Below, piece after piece: positions 1 through 10,017 of a DNA stretch of 64,000 bases. The notes beneath the pieces are model-generated. The model searched no databases and was not told where the DNA came from. It saw only the letters and a program-made list of their open reading frames with translations. Origin of the DNA: JBGRQA01 sp041725895 (GTDB taxonomy: Bacteria; Bacteroidota; Bacteroidia; Bacteroidales; Marinifilaceae); assembly GCA_041725895.1 (NCBI GenBank), contig JBGRQA010000020.1, positions 48,908 through 112,907 of the forward strand, written 5' to 3'. The translations under genes were made by a program, and so were the position numbers. Every line of letters begins with the position of its first letter. Within the stretch, counting starts at the first letter, position 1.

Positions 1-3000
1 TTGTGATGGTACTGCACATTTCGTCCCCCATCCAAAATATTATTCCATACGGAATCCTTCCAAATTTCGTAAGCATCCTCATCTCTCTTCTTATCAACAA
101 TGCCATCGGGCTCATCAATTCGGGAGGTATTGGTTGCCGAAAAATCAAACTTCAGATTCTTCGTAAGATTGTATTTCAAATCATAATATCGATTCCAGAT
201 AAAATCTTTATTGAAATTCGGTTCAATCAACAGATCCGGATTATCAATATTACGATTCAACACCTCATTGTAGTGTCGGGAGATATCCGAACGGAACGAA
301 AGCTGTGTTGGTAAATAGTAAAAATTGAAATCCCGTAACAATCGGAAAGTAGGTGACCGGAACGCCTTCACTTTCTTAAATGGCTGAACATTTTTCGGAC
401 GGCTGTTGTAATTATAGCCCAATACACCCCGATAGTTCTTTTCCAGATCCATTACAGTATTTACATTTCTTGAATAGGTCTCATTGTAGGAATAGGTCAA
501 CGAAAGGTTGGAAACATCCAATAACTTTGGTTTCCCCTTTTGTTTCTCGATCCGAACATTGGTTAAGTTAAAACTCTTCCGCTTGGTATAATCCTGAGCA
601 ATTCTTTTAATGGAATCCCGGGCCTGTTTGTTTTCGGCATGATCCAAGGCAATATCCAGAGGAATATCAGGATCCAACGGATTGTATTCAGGATTGATGG
701 TTTTCTCTGATTGAGCATAGTACAAGGGAATGGAAACACCCGAATTCTCCGGAAAGAATTTCCCCAACTCCAGACTTGTTGAAAAGTCATATTGAAAAAC
801 ATCTTCTTTGCTGCGTTCATTCATCCCCTGCTCAATTCCACCAAAACCAGCGGTTGATTTACTACCTGCCAATGTTACGGTACCCAAATCCGCCAATTTG
901 GTTGTAATTCGCATATTGGCAGCCCAACCGCCTTCCTCATCGAAATCAGTAAGTCGGAATTCGTTGAACCAAACCTCTACGGATTTGGCTTCTCCATTAT
1001 CTGTGCCCGAAAAGTTATCCATATGACGATTTCGGATACCAATCATCACAGTCCGCACATTGCCTAAATTAGGGTTACCCACAACCCGAACCAGATTTTG
1101 TGTCTGAAGAGGATCCGGATTATTTTCCAATTCCCCAATAGATCGTTCATAAACTTTCAGGAAATCCACATCCGAACCCGCTTTTCTCATTTCGTCATTT
1201 CGCAATTGCTTAATGGTTTGGAATACCGACAATGGAAAATCGAAGCGGTTTTCATCGGGCCAAACCTCCAGACGATCGTTTTCGTTGTCGTTCTGGTAAC
1301 GTCCGGGGGCAGTTAGCTTCAACGGAATTTCGTACTCATAGTAATTGTTTTTATAGTCCGATCCCATTCGAACAAACACACTCATGTCATCGTCTTCCAG
1401 ATTGTACCCCTCAATTTCTTCGGCATGCACATCCATCTTCAACCGCTTGTACTGCCGCACATCCATATTCAGATTTTTATATGTAGCTCGACCGTCACCA
1501 TCGTCCAAGTCAATTACTTTCAAAAGAATTGCCTGCTCATTTAGTTGTCGTAACTGAGGATTTCGAGGATCCACCACCCGATCGATTCCCGGAGGAAGTA
1601 CATAATTCACTGGTTCCTTACTGGCATTCTCCTCAATATTTACGGCTGATACATCAAACTTGGTATCGGGGTTCAGATTGTCACCCTCTCCAATCAACGA
1701 TTGCTTGTACCGGCGCCAATCGTCCCGAACCAAATCCAGGCGTGCAAAACGGAGAATCGTTTCTTTCCGGAATCCCTTCATTAACATCCGCATGAAACGA
1801 ATGGACTTAAAATCGGAAATATTTCCAAAAGTATTTTCGAATTCGGTAACCGGAATCTTAAATTGATACCAATCGACACTCCCCTCGGTACCATTGACTA
1901 ATTTTACATTACTGGTAACTTTATCAACAATAAAGTTTTGCCCCACTTTCATATCTGTGGGATTCAATTTTACACGGTATTGATAGTAAGCCTCCGTTTC
2001 GCTCAAGGTATTATCATGGTTGATGTCCTCCACATCAGGCAATGAAGTAGCCGATGTTGCGAAAGATTCCGGAGAATTCTCCGAGGTGGGCGAGTTCCCC
2101 TCCGGCCCGTTGTACTTCTTGTAACGATCCAGAATACTCAACTCCACAGCATCATAATCTCCCCCTCTGAAATAATGATAATCATCACTGGAAGGGTCAT
2201 TCAAAGCCATTTGGTATGCTTTGGAACCTGTTCCCAAACCAGCTGAATTCCGAATTTTTGACAAATAATCTTTTTCAAAGAAAGAAACTTCATCCTGAGT
2301 ACTTAAACCATCCATCCCTACATCCTGATACTTGCGGGAAGTATTGTTGTTGTCAAAGGCATTCACCAGAGATTGAACCAATGGGACACGCCCCCAAACA
2401 GTAGTATCAACCAGGGTGATTTCCTCAGAGATGGGCAAACCGTTCTCAAATGATTTTCGGGAATCCTTCAAAACATCCTCCGAAACATTTCCCAGGTTAA
2501 ATAACAGTTCCCCTCCGGTATGATTGGGATCGTCAACAAAGGGATCCATCATCCAGAACTCAATGTATTCAATATTGGCTGCTTCAAAATCATTGGTTTC
2601 GATTTTCCGCATAATCCCTCCCCATCTGGTTTCCGGATTCTTCAGACTACCATCCTCATTCATTCCATCAGAAATATCACCAAAACCATCTACATCATAG
2701 TTGTACGGACCTTTCTCAGTAGGATAGAAAGCCATATTCAAAACCGCAAGATTGGTAGGGACTCCAGCTGGAGCCTCCTTGTTAGGGAATATTTCCGTTT
2801 CATGAATTTCCCGCACAAAGTGACTGGATTGCTGATCCTTATCTGCTTTAATGTGTCCAGGTGTTGCGGAATTATTCCGCAAAAACAAAGGATCGATAAT
2901 GTACCATGCCAATTTCGCCCGGTTAAAACCATAGGCCAAATTATTGTCCAGGTCCCCCTCCGGAAATTCCCCGGGCTGCTGCTGGGGCGTACTCGCCAAA

Positions 3001-5603
3001 ACCCAAGCATTAAGGTTCTTCATATCGATAGACGTTTCGCTACCTTCGAAATCATCAATATAGGCTGTCCCACTACTTCCGATCCCATTGTTGTGTCCCG
3101 GAATCAATTGAGCAAATTCTCCTTCCACAGAAATGGAAGAAGGTTCTTTAGTCTCCAAAAAAGGAAGCTTATCAATTAAAGTTGTCAAGAATTGCGATTC
3201 GGTACGATAGGTTCCATTCAGCCCCCAGATGGTATTGGAAATCGGTTCGTCACCAATATTTACTTTTTGGGTTAAGGGCCTTTCGGATAAATGCATTACC
3301 GTCGCTCCAAGGTTGAAATCCTTACTCACCCGGTAATCCATATGTGTTCCCAAAAGAGTTTTGGTTTGGATGTTGAACAGGGAATTGTTTTCGGATGAAA
3401 TTTTTATTGGAGTTCCGGATTCCAGCAAACTCTGATTGATAATCTTTACACGACCCAAAGTGTAATCAACAGTATAGTCAATATTCTCAATCAGCTCAAT
3501 TCCCCCAGCCTGTACTTTTACCGATCCCGGCTGAACATTCAGTGCATTCAATGAGATCTCGGAACTGGAGGAAGATTTGTAACTACCCTTCAGCAAAAAC
3601 TTATTCTTTTCTGCAATTTGTTGGGCATCATTTTGTGATTCCTTATAAAGTTCTTCAAATACAATCTTATCTGCAATTGCATCGTTGTTTATCTTTTTGC
3701 GCAAATGGCTACCAAAAGGTTCCAAAACCGGAAATATTACCCGCCCATTGTTTGAATAAACTGTAATTCCATCAATAAAGTCGAACACCCCATCGGGAGA
3801 AGGATCCAACTGCGAATTCAGATTATCCAAATTCATCACTTTCAAAAGAATCTCTCCCTTAATATCCCCTTCCGAAAGGTAATTCACCGCTGCACCCGCC
3901 TGATCGTTCTGATACAAGACATTCAGTACGAAATCTTCCTGGTTCACCTGGTAAGCCCCAATGTTGTAAATGTTCTTCATCATCAGATCCCAGGTAGCAG
4001 GAAATTTAGGGCTCAAATTAGTCCCCTTCAGTAATTTCATGATCAATGACTGAGGTGCACTCACTCCATCACTGGTAAATTCCCCAACCCGAAAGGTTTG
4101 TCCCAGGATGGTATATTCATAGGATACTGCCAATACTTCATCGGCATTCAAAGATTGGTTCAACGAAATAAATCCAAGTTTGGCATTTAAGGTATATTCC
4201 GACTCCGACAATCTACGTGCATTTTCCACCTTCTCGTAATCCTCTCCTGAGGTAAAATTGGAAGAAAGAGTATTGGTCACTTGGTTAATCTGCCGAATTG
4301 CAGAATAGCTAGTCGTTAACTGCTGGTAAAGATTGTTGGTTCCATTATCCGGAGAAGCGGTGGCAGACCCGGAAAAATCAGGATTCGAGATATTTTTGGC
4401 ATTTTCTCCCAAATCAACAAAGGCCACCACATTCCTGGCTTCCTGGAAATTGGATGTTTTGTTGGTTACCCATACCTCAATTTTATTAATATTCACTCCC
4501 GAATTTATTACGGGTAGATTCTGCAATGACTTATCGTACCGATCCTTGAAATATCTAGACAGGAAAAAGTGTCGATTCACTTCGTAATTATCGGCCGTAA
4601 TCTCGAACTCATTCTTCTGGGCCCCATTCTCCATTTCTACCACGGTGGTTTCGCCCTTTTGTTGGGAGAAGACTGAAGTAACCGTTAGTTTTCCAAATTG
4701 CATTTCGGTTTTTACCCCAAACAAATTTTGTCCCCCCGTAATCAAGGTACTCGAAAGAGGGAGTGAAACATTACCGGCTTCCACCTTTTTTATGATTTCA
4801 TCTTCATCCCCAGTATATTCAAGACGCATCTGGTTCTCAAAATCGAAGGTCGCCTCTGTATTGTAATTGACATCCATTTTCAATTTTTCCCCGACTGTTC
4901 CTGTAACATTCATCTGGATTTTCTCATCAAAATCGAAGCTTGATGTCTTACGAAGGTTCTCGGGTAAAGTGGGATTATCAACTTTGGTGGTATTTATACC
5001 AAAGGTAAGCTCAGCCGATCCCTGAGGTTTAATTCGAATGGTATTGCTTCCAAATATTTTGTCCAACACATGGCCCCCTACCTTCAAATCGGGAACCAGG
5101 CTATTGCCTCCATTGGTCCCATTGCTGCGGCTTTGCTCCATCCAGTAGTTACGCAAAGACTGATCGAAATCATATTTCTGATACTCCTGCATACTCATCG
5201 AATAGGGACGGCGATAGTATTGATTCCCAACCTTCTTCATCAGGATGTAACTTCCTGTTTGAGGATCATATTTAACAACCGATTCAATATTTGACGGATC
5301 CTTCAGGTAAAGAGGCGATACATTCTGGCTTCCCTGCTCCTGATTATCATTTACATCGTCAAACGAAAATCGCAATGAATCGTTCTTCGCATTCCCATTA
5401 TCCCGCTGGAAAGGAGAATAAGGATTGTTTATTCTTCCCCGATTATTGGAAAGAGTATCCTGCTGAGGTCTGGTCGCAAATTGACTATCGGAATATAAAT
5501 CCGATGTATTTGCCTGCAGAGAATTTTGATTGACATAACTACTTCCGGTAATCAGAAGCAGCAATGCCAGTGAATATTTAATTAGTTTTTTCAATGATAG
5601 CAC
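1..5603 (-). CDS. sprA: Cell-surface protein SprA, type IX secretion translocon (3' end outside window)
   Basis: SprA is the giant outer-membrane barrel that forms the type IX secretion channel of Bacteroidota. About 1,867 codons lie here; the C-terminus is cut by the left edge, and full-length homologues run to well over 2,000 residues. I read an N-terminal hydrophobic signal (LKKLIKYSLALLLLITGSS), then SprA-like segments such as GSNTIRIKPQGSAELTFGIN and TSSFDFDEKIQMNVTG early, and FIWNRYYDLKYNLTKNLKFD near the cut. The frame has no ATG at its start. I chose GTG at 5603, preceded by AAGG; TTG at 5594 is the alternative. ruvA ends about 40 bp upstream on the same strand, an order I recall as conserved in this phylum, so the two are probably cotranscribed. 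Confidence 0.93.
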   Translation of the reverse strand, partial: MLSLKKLIKYSLALLLLITGSSYVNQNSLQANTSDLYSDSQFATRPQQDTLSNNRGRINNPYSPFQRDNGNAKNDSLRFSFDDVNDNQEQGSQNVSPLYLKDPSNIESVVKYDPQTGSYILMKKVGNQYYRRPYSMSMQEYQKYDFDQSLRNYWMEQSRSNGTNGGNSLVPDLKVGGHVLDKIFGSNTIRIKPQGSAELTFGINTTKVDNPTLPENLRKTSSFDFDEKIQMNVTGTVGEKLKMDVNYNTEATFDFENQMRLEYTGDEDEIIKKVEAGNVSLPLSSTLITGGQNLFGVKTEMQFGKLTVTSVFSQQKGETTVVEMENGAQKNEFEITADNYEVNRHFFLSRYFKDRYDKSLQNLPVINSGVNINKIEVWVTNKTSNFQEARNVVAFVDLGENAKNISNPDFSGSATASPDNGTNNLYQQLTTSYSAIRQINQVTNTLSSNFTSGEDYEKVENARRLSESEYTLNAKLGFISLNQSLNADEVLAVSYEYTILGQTFRVGEFTSDGVSAPQSLIMKLLKGTNLSPKFPATWDLMMKNIYNIGAYQVNQEDFVLNVLYQNDQAGAAVNYLSEGDIKGEILLKVMNLDNLNSQLDPSPDGVFDFIDGITVYSNNGRVIFPVLEPFGSHLRKKINNDAIADKIVFEELYKESQNDAQQIAEKNKFLLKGSYKSSSSSEISLNALNVQPGSVKVQAGGIELIENIDYTVDYTLGRVKIINQSLLESGTPIKISSENNSLFNIQTKTLLGTHMDYRVSKDFNLGATVMHLSERPLTQKVNIGDEPISNTIWGLNGTYRTESQFLTTLIDKLPFLETKEPSSISVEGEFAQLIPGHNNGIGSSGTAYIDDFEGSETSIDMKNLNAWVLASTPQQQPGEFPEGDLDNNLAYGFNRAKLAWYIIDPLFLRNNSATPGHIKADKDQQSSHFVREIHETEIFPNKEAPAGVPTNLAVLNMAFYPTEKGPYNYDVDGFGDISDGMNEDGSLKNPETRWGGIMRKIETNDFEAANIEYIEFWMMDPFVDDPNHTGGELLFNLGNVSEDVLKDSRKSFENGLPISEEITLVDTTVWGRVPLVQSLVNAFDNNNTSRKYQDVGMDGLSTQDEVSFFEKDYLSKIRNSAGLGTGSKAYQMALNDPSSDDYHYFRGGDYDAVELSILDRYKKYNGPEGNSPTSENSPESFATSATSLPDVEDINHDNTLSETEAYYQYRVKLNPTDMKVGQNFIVDKVTSNVKLVNGTEGSVDWYQFKIPVTEFENTFGNISDFKSIRFMRMLMKGFRKETILRFARLDLVRDDWRRYKQSLIGEGDNLNPDTKFDVSAVNIEENASKEPVNYVLPPGIDRVVDPRNPQLRQLNEQAILLKVIDLDDGDGRATYKNLNMDVRQYKRLKMDVHAEEIEGYNLEDDDMSVFVRMGSDYKNNYYEYEIPLKLTAPGRYQNDNENDRLEVWPDENRFDFPLSVFQTIKQLRNDEMRKAGSDVDFLKVYERSIGELENNPDPLQTQNLVRVVGNPNLGNVRTVMIGIRNRHMDNFSGTDNGEAKSVEVWFNEFRLTDFDEEGGWAANMRITTKLADLGTVTLAGSKSTAGFGGIEQGMNERSKEDVFQYDFSTSLELGKFFPENSGVSIPLYYAQSEKTINPEYNPLDPDIPLDIALDHAENKQARDSIKRIAQDYTKRKSFNLTNVRIEKQKGKPKLLDVSNLSLTYSYNETYSRNVNTVMDLEKNYRGVLGYNYNSRPKNVQPFKKVKAFRSPTFRLLRDFNFYYLPTQLSFRSDISRHYNEVLNRNIDNPDLLIEPNFNKDFIWNRYYDLKYNLTKNLKFDFSATNTSRIDEPDGIVDKKRDEDAYEIWKDSVWNNILDGGRNVQYHH

Positions 5604-5643
5604 AATTTCCTTAGGTTAGTAAAGCAATGCTGTTTTCTTACAA

Positions 5644-6225
5644 CTACAGTTGTTTCAGAGCCATTTTAATCAAAGCTTCCACAGTGGGGCTGGACTCTTT
5701 GGCTAAAATCTTATCCACAACCTTATTTACTGAATTTTTTGTAAAACCAAGCATAACTAATGCAGATAACGCTTCCTCTTTAATTGTATTGCTCTGAGGA
5801 ATCAAAATTTCAGTCATATCTACATCTTTGCCCAACTTATCTTTAAGCTCGATAATAATTCTCTGGGCTGTTTTGGCCCCTATGCCTTTTACTCCTTTCA
5901 GGGTATTCACATCTCCACTTACGATTGCATTCTGTATCTCAGCAGATGCCAAAGACGATAGCATCACCCGAGCGGTACTGGCTCCCACGCCGGATACCGA
6001 AATCAGAGAACGAAATATCTCCCGTTCCTGCTTATCAAAAAAACCATACAACAACTGAGCATCCTCACGCACTACCTGGTGAATAAATAGTTGTGCCACA
6101 GCCACACCGGAAAGACGAGAATAAGTATTTAGAGAAATATTTAGGATGTAGGCGATTCCGCGGTTATCCAACACAGCATAGGTGGGAGTTAGGTCCACTA
6201 AATCTCCTTTTATGTATTCGTACAT
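5644..6225 (-). CDS. ruvA: Holliday junction branch migration protein RuvA
   Basis: The 193-residue product has the usual RuvA length and begins MYEYIKGDLVDL, the typical OB-fold N-terminus. The central double helix-hairpin-helix region contains LISVSGVGASTARVML and LKGVKGIGAKTAQRII, the two DNA-backbone-binding hairpins. The C-terminal part resembles the small RuvB-contacting domain III. RuvA tetramers bind four-way junctions and load the RuvB motor during recombination repair. It is the first gene of a probable ruvA-sprA unit; no ruvB or ruvC lies nearby. Confidence 0.97.
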   Translation of the reverse strand: MYEYIKGDLVDLTPTYAVLDNRGIAYILNISLNTYSRLSGVAVAQLFIHQVVREDAQLLYGFFDKQEREIFRSLISVSGVGASTARVMLSSLASAEIQNAIVSGDVNTLKGVKGIGAKTAQRIIIELKDKLGKDVDMTEILIPQSNTIKEEALSALVMLGFTKNSVNKVVDKILAKESSPTVEALIKMALKQL

Positions 6226-6568
6226 GAATTATTCTGTTAGAAAGTGTTATTGATCTAATATAAGGCCCTTTAAAATATGTAAAAATATAGAAATATTACA
6301 ATTGCAACCTTATTTTTTATGTATATAAGTTTCTATGCAAACCGAGTACCACCCTGCATCGAAACAATAACTTACTGAAAACTTATGCTTTAGACAAATC
6401 GATTCGATGAGCAATTGGTTCAAACAACTATCGGAATTACCTCAGGCTAGTCTATCGTTTTACAACTAAAAACAGTGGCTAGTAGATTTTTAACAAGCTT
6501 AATCTCTCAGGAATGATAGCCAACTAAAAATCGAAGCTCCGCTAATTGAACTCGGGTTACAATAAAAA
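6226..6568. other. Intergenic region, no gene seen
   Basis: AT-rich stretch between ruvA and the pdxA terminator. It presumably holds the ruvA-sprA promoter on the minus strand, but I found no convincing TAnnTTTG box. No repeat or RNA gene was recognised. Confidence 0.5.
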
Positions 6569-6600
6569 ACTGGAGCGATTTACGTTGAAATCACTCCAGT
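6561..6600 (-). terminator. Rho-independent terminator of pdxA
   Basis: Hairpin with arms ACTGGAGcGATTT and AAATCaCTCCAGT around a six-base loop, followed on the minus strand by a run of six T. It lies about 20 bp past the pdxA stop codon. Confidence 0.85.
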
Positions 6601-6622
6601 AATATGGATTGTCTAAATAGTT

Positions 6623-7678
6623 TTAGGCATTCTTCGAAATGTCGACTGATTTTAATGGATTAACTGAAATCTCCTTGTAAATCTTTCGGTTCTTGAATAC
6701 ATCCAGGGCAAGATAAAGTGCATTTCGGAATGACTCTGGGCTCGCCTCATTGGTACCTGCGATAGCATAAGCGGTTCCATGAGCTGGAGAGGTTCTGATC
6801 CCTGCAAGTCCTGCTGTAAAATTAACCCCTGAATCAAAAGCAAGTGCCTTGAAAGGAGCTAAACCCTGATCGTGGTACATCGCCAATATGGCGTCAAATT
6901 TGGTATAATCATTGGATCCGAAAAAACCATCGGCAGGATAGGGGCCCAATGCCATAATCCCTTTCTCCCGTGCCTCTTCCAGGGTTGGAATAATAACCTT
7001 TTGCTCCTCATTACCAATCAATCCATTGTCTCCAGCATGAGGATTCAGGCTCAAAACAGCAATACGAGGGCGGCGAATTCCAAAATCCTGGATCAGTGAG
7101 TTATTTAAAATCTCCAACTTACTAAGAATTCGATCGGGGGTGATGTATTCCGAAATTTTTGAAACAGGAACATGACCTGCAACCACCCCAACTCTTAATT
7201 TCTCACTCACCAAAAGCATCAAAGACTTCCCGGACTCCAATCTATTCTCAAGATATTCGGTATGACCAGGAAAATCAAAATCCTTATTCTGAATGGTATT
7301 CTTATTAATCGGAGCAGTAATTAAAACATCGATTTCATTATTTTTCAAATCTGAAACGGCTCTTTCCAATGCTTGAAAAGCAGCATCTCCAGCACTTTTG
7401 GTAGCTTTCCCTAGTTCTACTTTAATATTCTCATCAACACAATTGATAATATTAGCACGTTTGATATTGGCATCCGAGGCTTTATTAATATTATTCAGGC
7501 TAAAATTATCAATATTCAAAGCTTTACGATGGTAGGCAGCCACTTTGGGCGAGCCATATATAATAGGGGTACAAAGATCATAGATCCGGTTGTCATTAAG
7601 TGCTTTCATAATCACCTCATAGCCTACCCCATTCACATCTCCGTGGGTTATTCCAACTTTTATTTTAGTCTCCTTCAT
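6623..7678 (-). CDS. pdxA: 4-hydroxythreonine-4-phosphate dehydrogenase PdxA
   Basis: PdxA oxidises 4-phosphohydroxy-L-threonine in the DXP-dependent route to pyridoxal 5'-phosphate. The 351-residue protein starts VGITHGDVNGVGYEV. It shows the metal-ligand contexts FPGHTEYL (about residue 140), AMYHDQGLAPFKAL and TSPAHGTAYAIAG, where the histidines coordinate the divalent metal. Length and motif order are normal for the family. It is monocistronic here, with its own terminator. Its pathway partner pdxJ is not in the window, but dxr at 15,765 draws on the same DXP precursor. Confidence 0.96.
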   Translation of the reverse strand: MKETKIKVGITHGDVNGVGYEVIMKALNDNRIYDLCTPIIYGSPKVAAYHRKALNIDNFSLNNINKASDANIKRANIINCVDENIKVELGKATKSAGDAAFQALERAVSDLKNNEIDVLITAPINKNTIQNKDFDFPGHTEYLENRLESGKSLMLLVSEKLRVGVVAGHVPVSKISEYITPDRILSKLEILNNSLIQDFGIRRPRIAVLSLNPHAGDNGLIGNEEQKVIIPTLEEAREKGIMALGPYPADGFFGSNDYTKFDAILAMYHDQGLAPFKALAFDSGVNFTAGLAGIRTSPAHGTAYAIAGTNEASPESFRNALYLALDVFKNRKIYKEISVNPLKSVDISKNA

Positions 7679-8057
7679 TATGATATAATTTCATGTGATT
7701 CGGAAAAATATACCAGGAAATTGTAACTGGTTACAGGTTCAATTCACTGTCGACACAAGTCGGTTTTCCGAAGTAATATATTGAGATGAAACACCCTCTG
7801 GTTTATCTCCCGCCAAAAAATACGAACAGGTAAGAAACAATACCGTTTTTCCACAGGCTCCTTTCCCAAAAACTATCTACTGGCACCCCTCCTTGACTGG
7901 TGCCATTACCTTCGGATCGTTCATCCGAATACTTGCAGGCTTAAAGGTACTCTGAACTATTTTTTGATTAAAACCAGAAGAAACATCCAGTTCATTCCAT
8001 GAATGTTGGAAAAAATCGGATAGATGCTTCACATTGCTACAAAAATAAAAAGATTAG
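7679..8057. other. Intergenic region, no gene seen
   Basis: About 380 bp between the aminopeptidase terminator and the pdxA start. It contains only a small GGCACC/GGTGCC hairpin near 7875-7905 and no open frame with coding character. The pdxA promoter should be at its right-strand upstream end, but no perfect -7 box was seen. Confidence 0.45.
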
Positions 8058-8080
8058 GGTAAAAGTCACCATCTTTTACC
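8041..8080 (-). terminator. Probable terminator of the leucyl aminopeptidase gene
   Basis: Perfect 8-bp hairpin GGTAAAAG/CTTTTACC with a seven-base loop (8058-8080), followed on the minus strand after a short spacer by a T-rich stretch. It is weaker than the other terminators because the T tract is displaced. Confidence 0.5.
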
Positions 8081-8089
8081 GTCATTCTC

Positions 8090-9529
8090 TTAAGCTTTAT
8101 ATTGTTTTATAAAATCAAAAAGAAGCCGAACACCTACTCCTGTTCCCCCTTTTCCCCGATAGTTATCCATTGCAGTAACAAAGGCAGGTCCGGCAATATC
8201 GAGATGCACCCAGGGATAATCGGTGAAATGTTCCAAAAATTTTCCGGCAGTAATGGCTCCCCCATCTCTACCACCCAAATTCTTGATATCGGCAATATCC
8301 GATTTTATCAACTCACCATACTCCTCCCAAAAAGGAAATTCCACAATTCGTTCATACACTTTTTGTCCACATTGCTTCAATAACTCCATCCGCTTTTCAG
8401 CATCCGAATTTCCCATAGCCACAACTCCAAACTTACCTATAGCTACTGCGGCTGCACCGGTAAGAGTTGCCAGATCCATGACGAATCCCGGTTTAAACTT
8501 ACTGGCGTAACTTAAGGCATCTGCCAGAATCATTCTTCCTTCAGCATCTGTATTCAAAACTTCTACGTTCAGGCCATTGTACATGGTAATTACGTCTCCT
8601 GGAGCATAGGCATTTCCATCGGGACGATTATCAGTGGAAGGAATCAAACCAATAACATGAACGGGAAGTTTTGCTTTTGCTGCAGCATAGATTGCTCCAA
8701 TTACAGCTGCCGCACCACCCATATCCGATTTCATCTGGTCCATGCTATCCTTGGTTGGCTTTAAACTAAGTCCTCCCGTATCGTACACAATTCCCTTACC
8801 CACCAACACCAGGGGCTGTTCATTTACAGCGTCTTCAGGTGCCCATTCCATCACCGAGAAGGTTGGTGGATCAATACTCCCCTTATTTACTGCCAATAGG
8901 CCTCCCATTTTTAAAGCTTGAATTTTTGATTTCCCAAAAACTTCAACTTTAAACCCAGCCTCAGCTCCAAGATTCTTAATTTCTTCACCCAGTTGGACGG
9001 CATTCAAATAACTAACCGGCTCATTCACCAAATCACGTGCATAGTAAACCCCCTGAACAACTGCTGTCAAATCGGACAAATCACGTTCAGAAATATTATC
9101 GCTAAATACATGAATTGATTCCAGAACATGCTTCTTTGTATCTACTTCCTTGAAATATTTTAAAAACTGGTAGTTGGTTAAGGCCAATCCCTCCATAAAG
9201 GCCAAAGTTGCATCTCCGTCCCCGATTAGATCCACAACATTTACCTCCTTATGCCTATTCGCATGAATGGTCTTATGAAAGTTATGAGCAGATTTCCGAA
9301 GCGCTTCATGCATTTGACATCCCTTCTTTTTGTCATCCAACACCTCTACATATATCCAGTTCGGAAAGCGATTGATTACAATCTGTCTTTCCTTATTCTC
9401 CAGACGCTCGTCCAGGTAAGCCCTTTCATTTTGTGCCAAAGCAAGCTGATCCAAATCCTTTTCTTTCACCAGGTAGACAATTGCTCCTTCAGTGGGTATA
9501 TTCTGATTCTTTTTCAATACAATTCTCAT
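8090..9529 (-). CDS. M17 leucyl aminopeptidase
   Basis: Cytosolic di-zinc aminopeptidase that removes N-terminal residues from peptides. The C-terminal catalytic domain carries the M17 signature NTDAEGRMILADAL, the metal-site context VGKGIVYDTGGLSLKP, and KSDMGGAAAVIGA. The N-terminal half is the usual macro-like domain. I start at ATG 9529 (MRIVLKKNQNIP). The longer reading begins with TTG at 9568, adds 13 unconserved residues and runs through an A/T-rich probable promoter area. Final length is about 479 residues, normal for the family. It is probably monocistronic. Confidence 0.94.
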   Translation of the reverse strand: MRIVLKKNQNIPTEGAIVYLVKEKDLDQLALAQNERAYLDERLENKERQIVINRFPNWIYVEVLDDKKKGCQMHEALRKSAHNFHKTIHANRHKEVNVVDLIGDGDATLAFMEGLALTNYQFLKYFKEVDTKKHVLESIHVFSDNISERDLSDLTAVVQGVYYARDLVNEPVSYLNAVQLGEEIKNLGAEAGFKVEVFGKSKIQALKMGGLLAVNKGSIDPPTFSVMEWAPEDAVNEQPLVLVGKGIVYDTGGLSLKPTKDSMDQMKSDMGGAAAVIGAIYAAAKAKLPVHVIGLIPSTDNRPDGNAYAPGDVITMYNGLNVEVLNTDAEGRMILADALSYASKFKPGFVMDLATLTGAAAVAIGKFGVVAMGNSDAEKRMELLKQCGQKVYERIVEFPFWEEYGELIKSDIADIKNLGGRDGGAITAGKFLEHFTDYPWVHLDIAGPAFVTAMDNYRGKGGTGVGVRLLFDFIKQYKA

Positions 9530-9597
9530 AACTTCAATTTTTGATATGATTCTTTTAAAGATACTCAAAAACCCTTAACCTAAGTTTTCAAATTTTA

Positions 9598-9630
9598 CAA
9601 AAAAAACACCCTCGAAAAAATCCGAGGGTG
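9598..9630 (-). terminator. Terminator of the DUF4837 operon
   Basis: Hairpin CACCCTCGG/TCGAGGGTG on the minus strand followed by eight T, just past the stop codon of the small gene at 9636. Confidence 0.9.
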
Positions 9631-9635
9631 CATCC

Positions 9636-10016
9636 TTATAATTTATCAGGGTTTTCTTTGAAATAATTCCGAATGAGCACTTTTTTTAACTCACGATGAA
9701 TAATAAGATCGGACAAAATCTCTGCTCGATCCACATCCGGGAACTGAACTTCGGCCCTGGCAATCTCTTTCTCACTTAAATCAATTTGATAGAGCAGTAG
9801 CACCAACCGATGATAGTCCCGATCCAACAATTGATTCATGTGATCACAAAGTTGTCCAAATAATTCATCGTAGGCCTTTTCCGATACTCCGGAAAAATGA
9901 ACTTCCAAACCAAACTGGTTAAAATCCTTTTCAATTTGAAGTGCAACCTGCCGAATAATTTCCTCCCTGTTTCGGTAAGGGTCGATTTTCAAGTTTTTAA
10001 AATCGGGTAAAGCCAT
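9636..10016 (-). CDS. Conserved hypothetical protein, 126 aa
   Basis: I do not recognise a named domain. The protein is soluble, charged and predicted mostly helical, with no signal peptide or membrane segment and no cysteine cluster. Its ATG lies one base after the stop codon of the DUF4837 lipoprotein gene, so the two are translationally coupled and share the terminator at 9598. The tail (about residues 85-126, FPDVDRAEILSDLIIHREL onward) is strongly charged. The tight coupling makes it a real gene; its role is unknown. Confidence 0.8.
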   Translation of the reverse strand: MALPDFKNLKIDPYRNREEIIRQVALQIEKDFNQFGLEVHFSGVSEKAYDELFGQLCDHMNQLLDRDYHRLVLLLYQIDLSEKEIARAEVQFPDVDRAEILSDLIIHRELKKVLIRNYFKENPDKL

Positions 10017-10017
10017 T

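Noticed and set aside
2520..3179. 219-codon plus-strand frame inside sprA
   Set aside because: Antisense shadow of sprA, which is open on the other strand throughout and shows family motifs.
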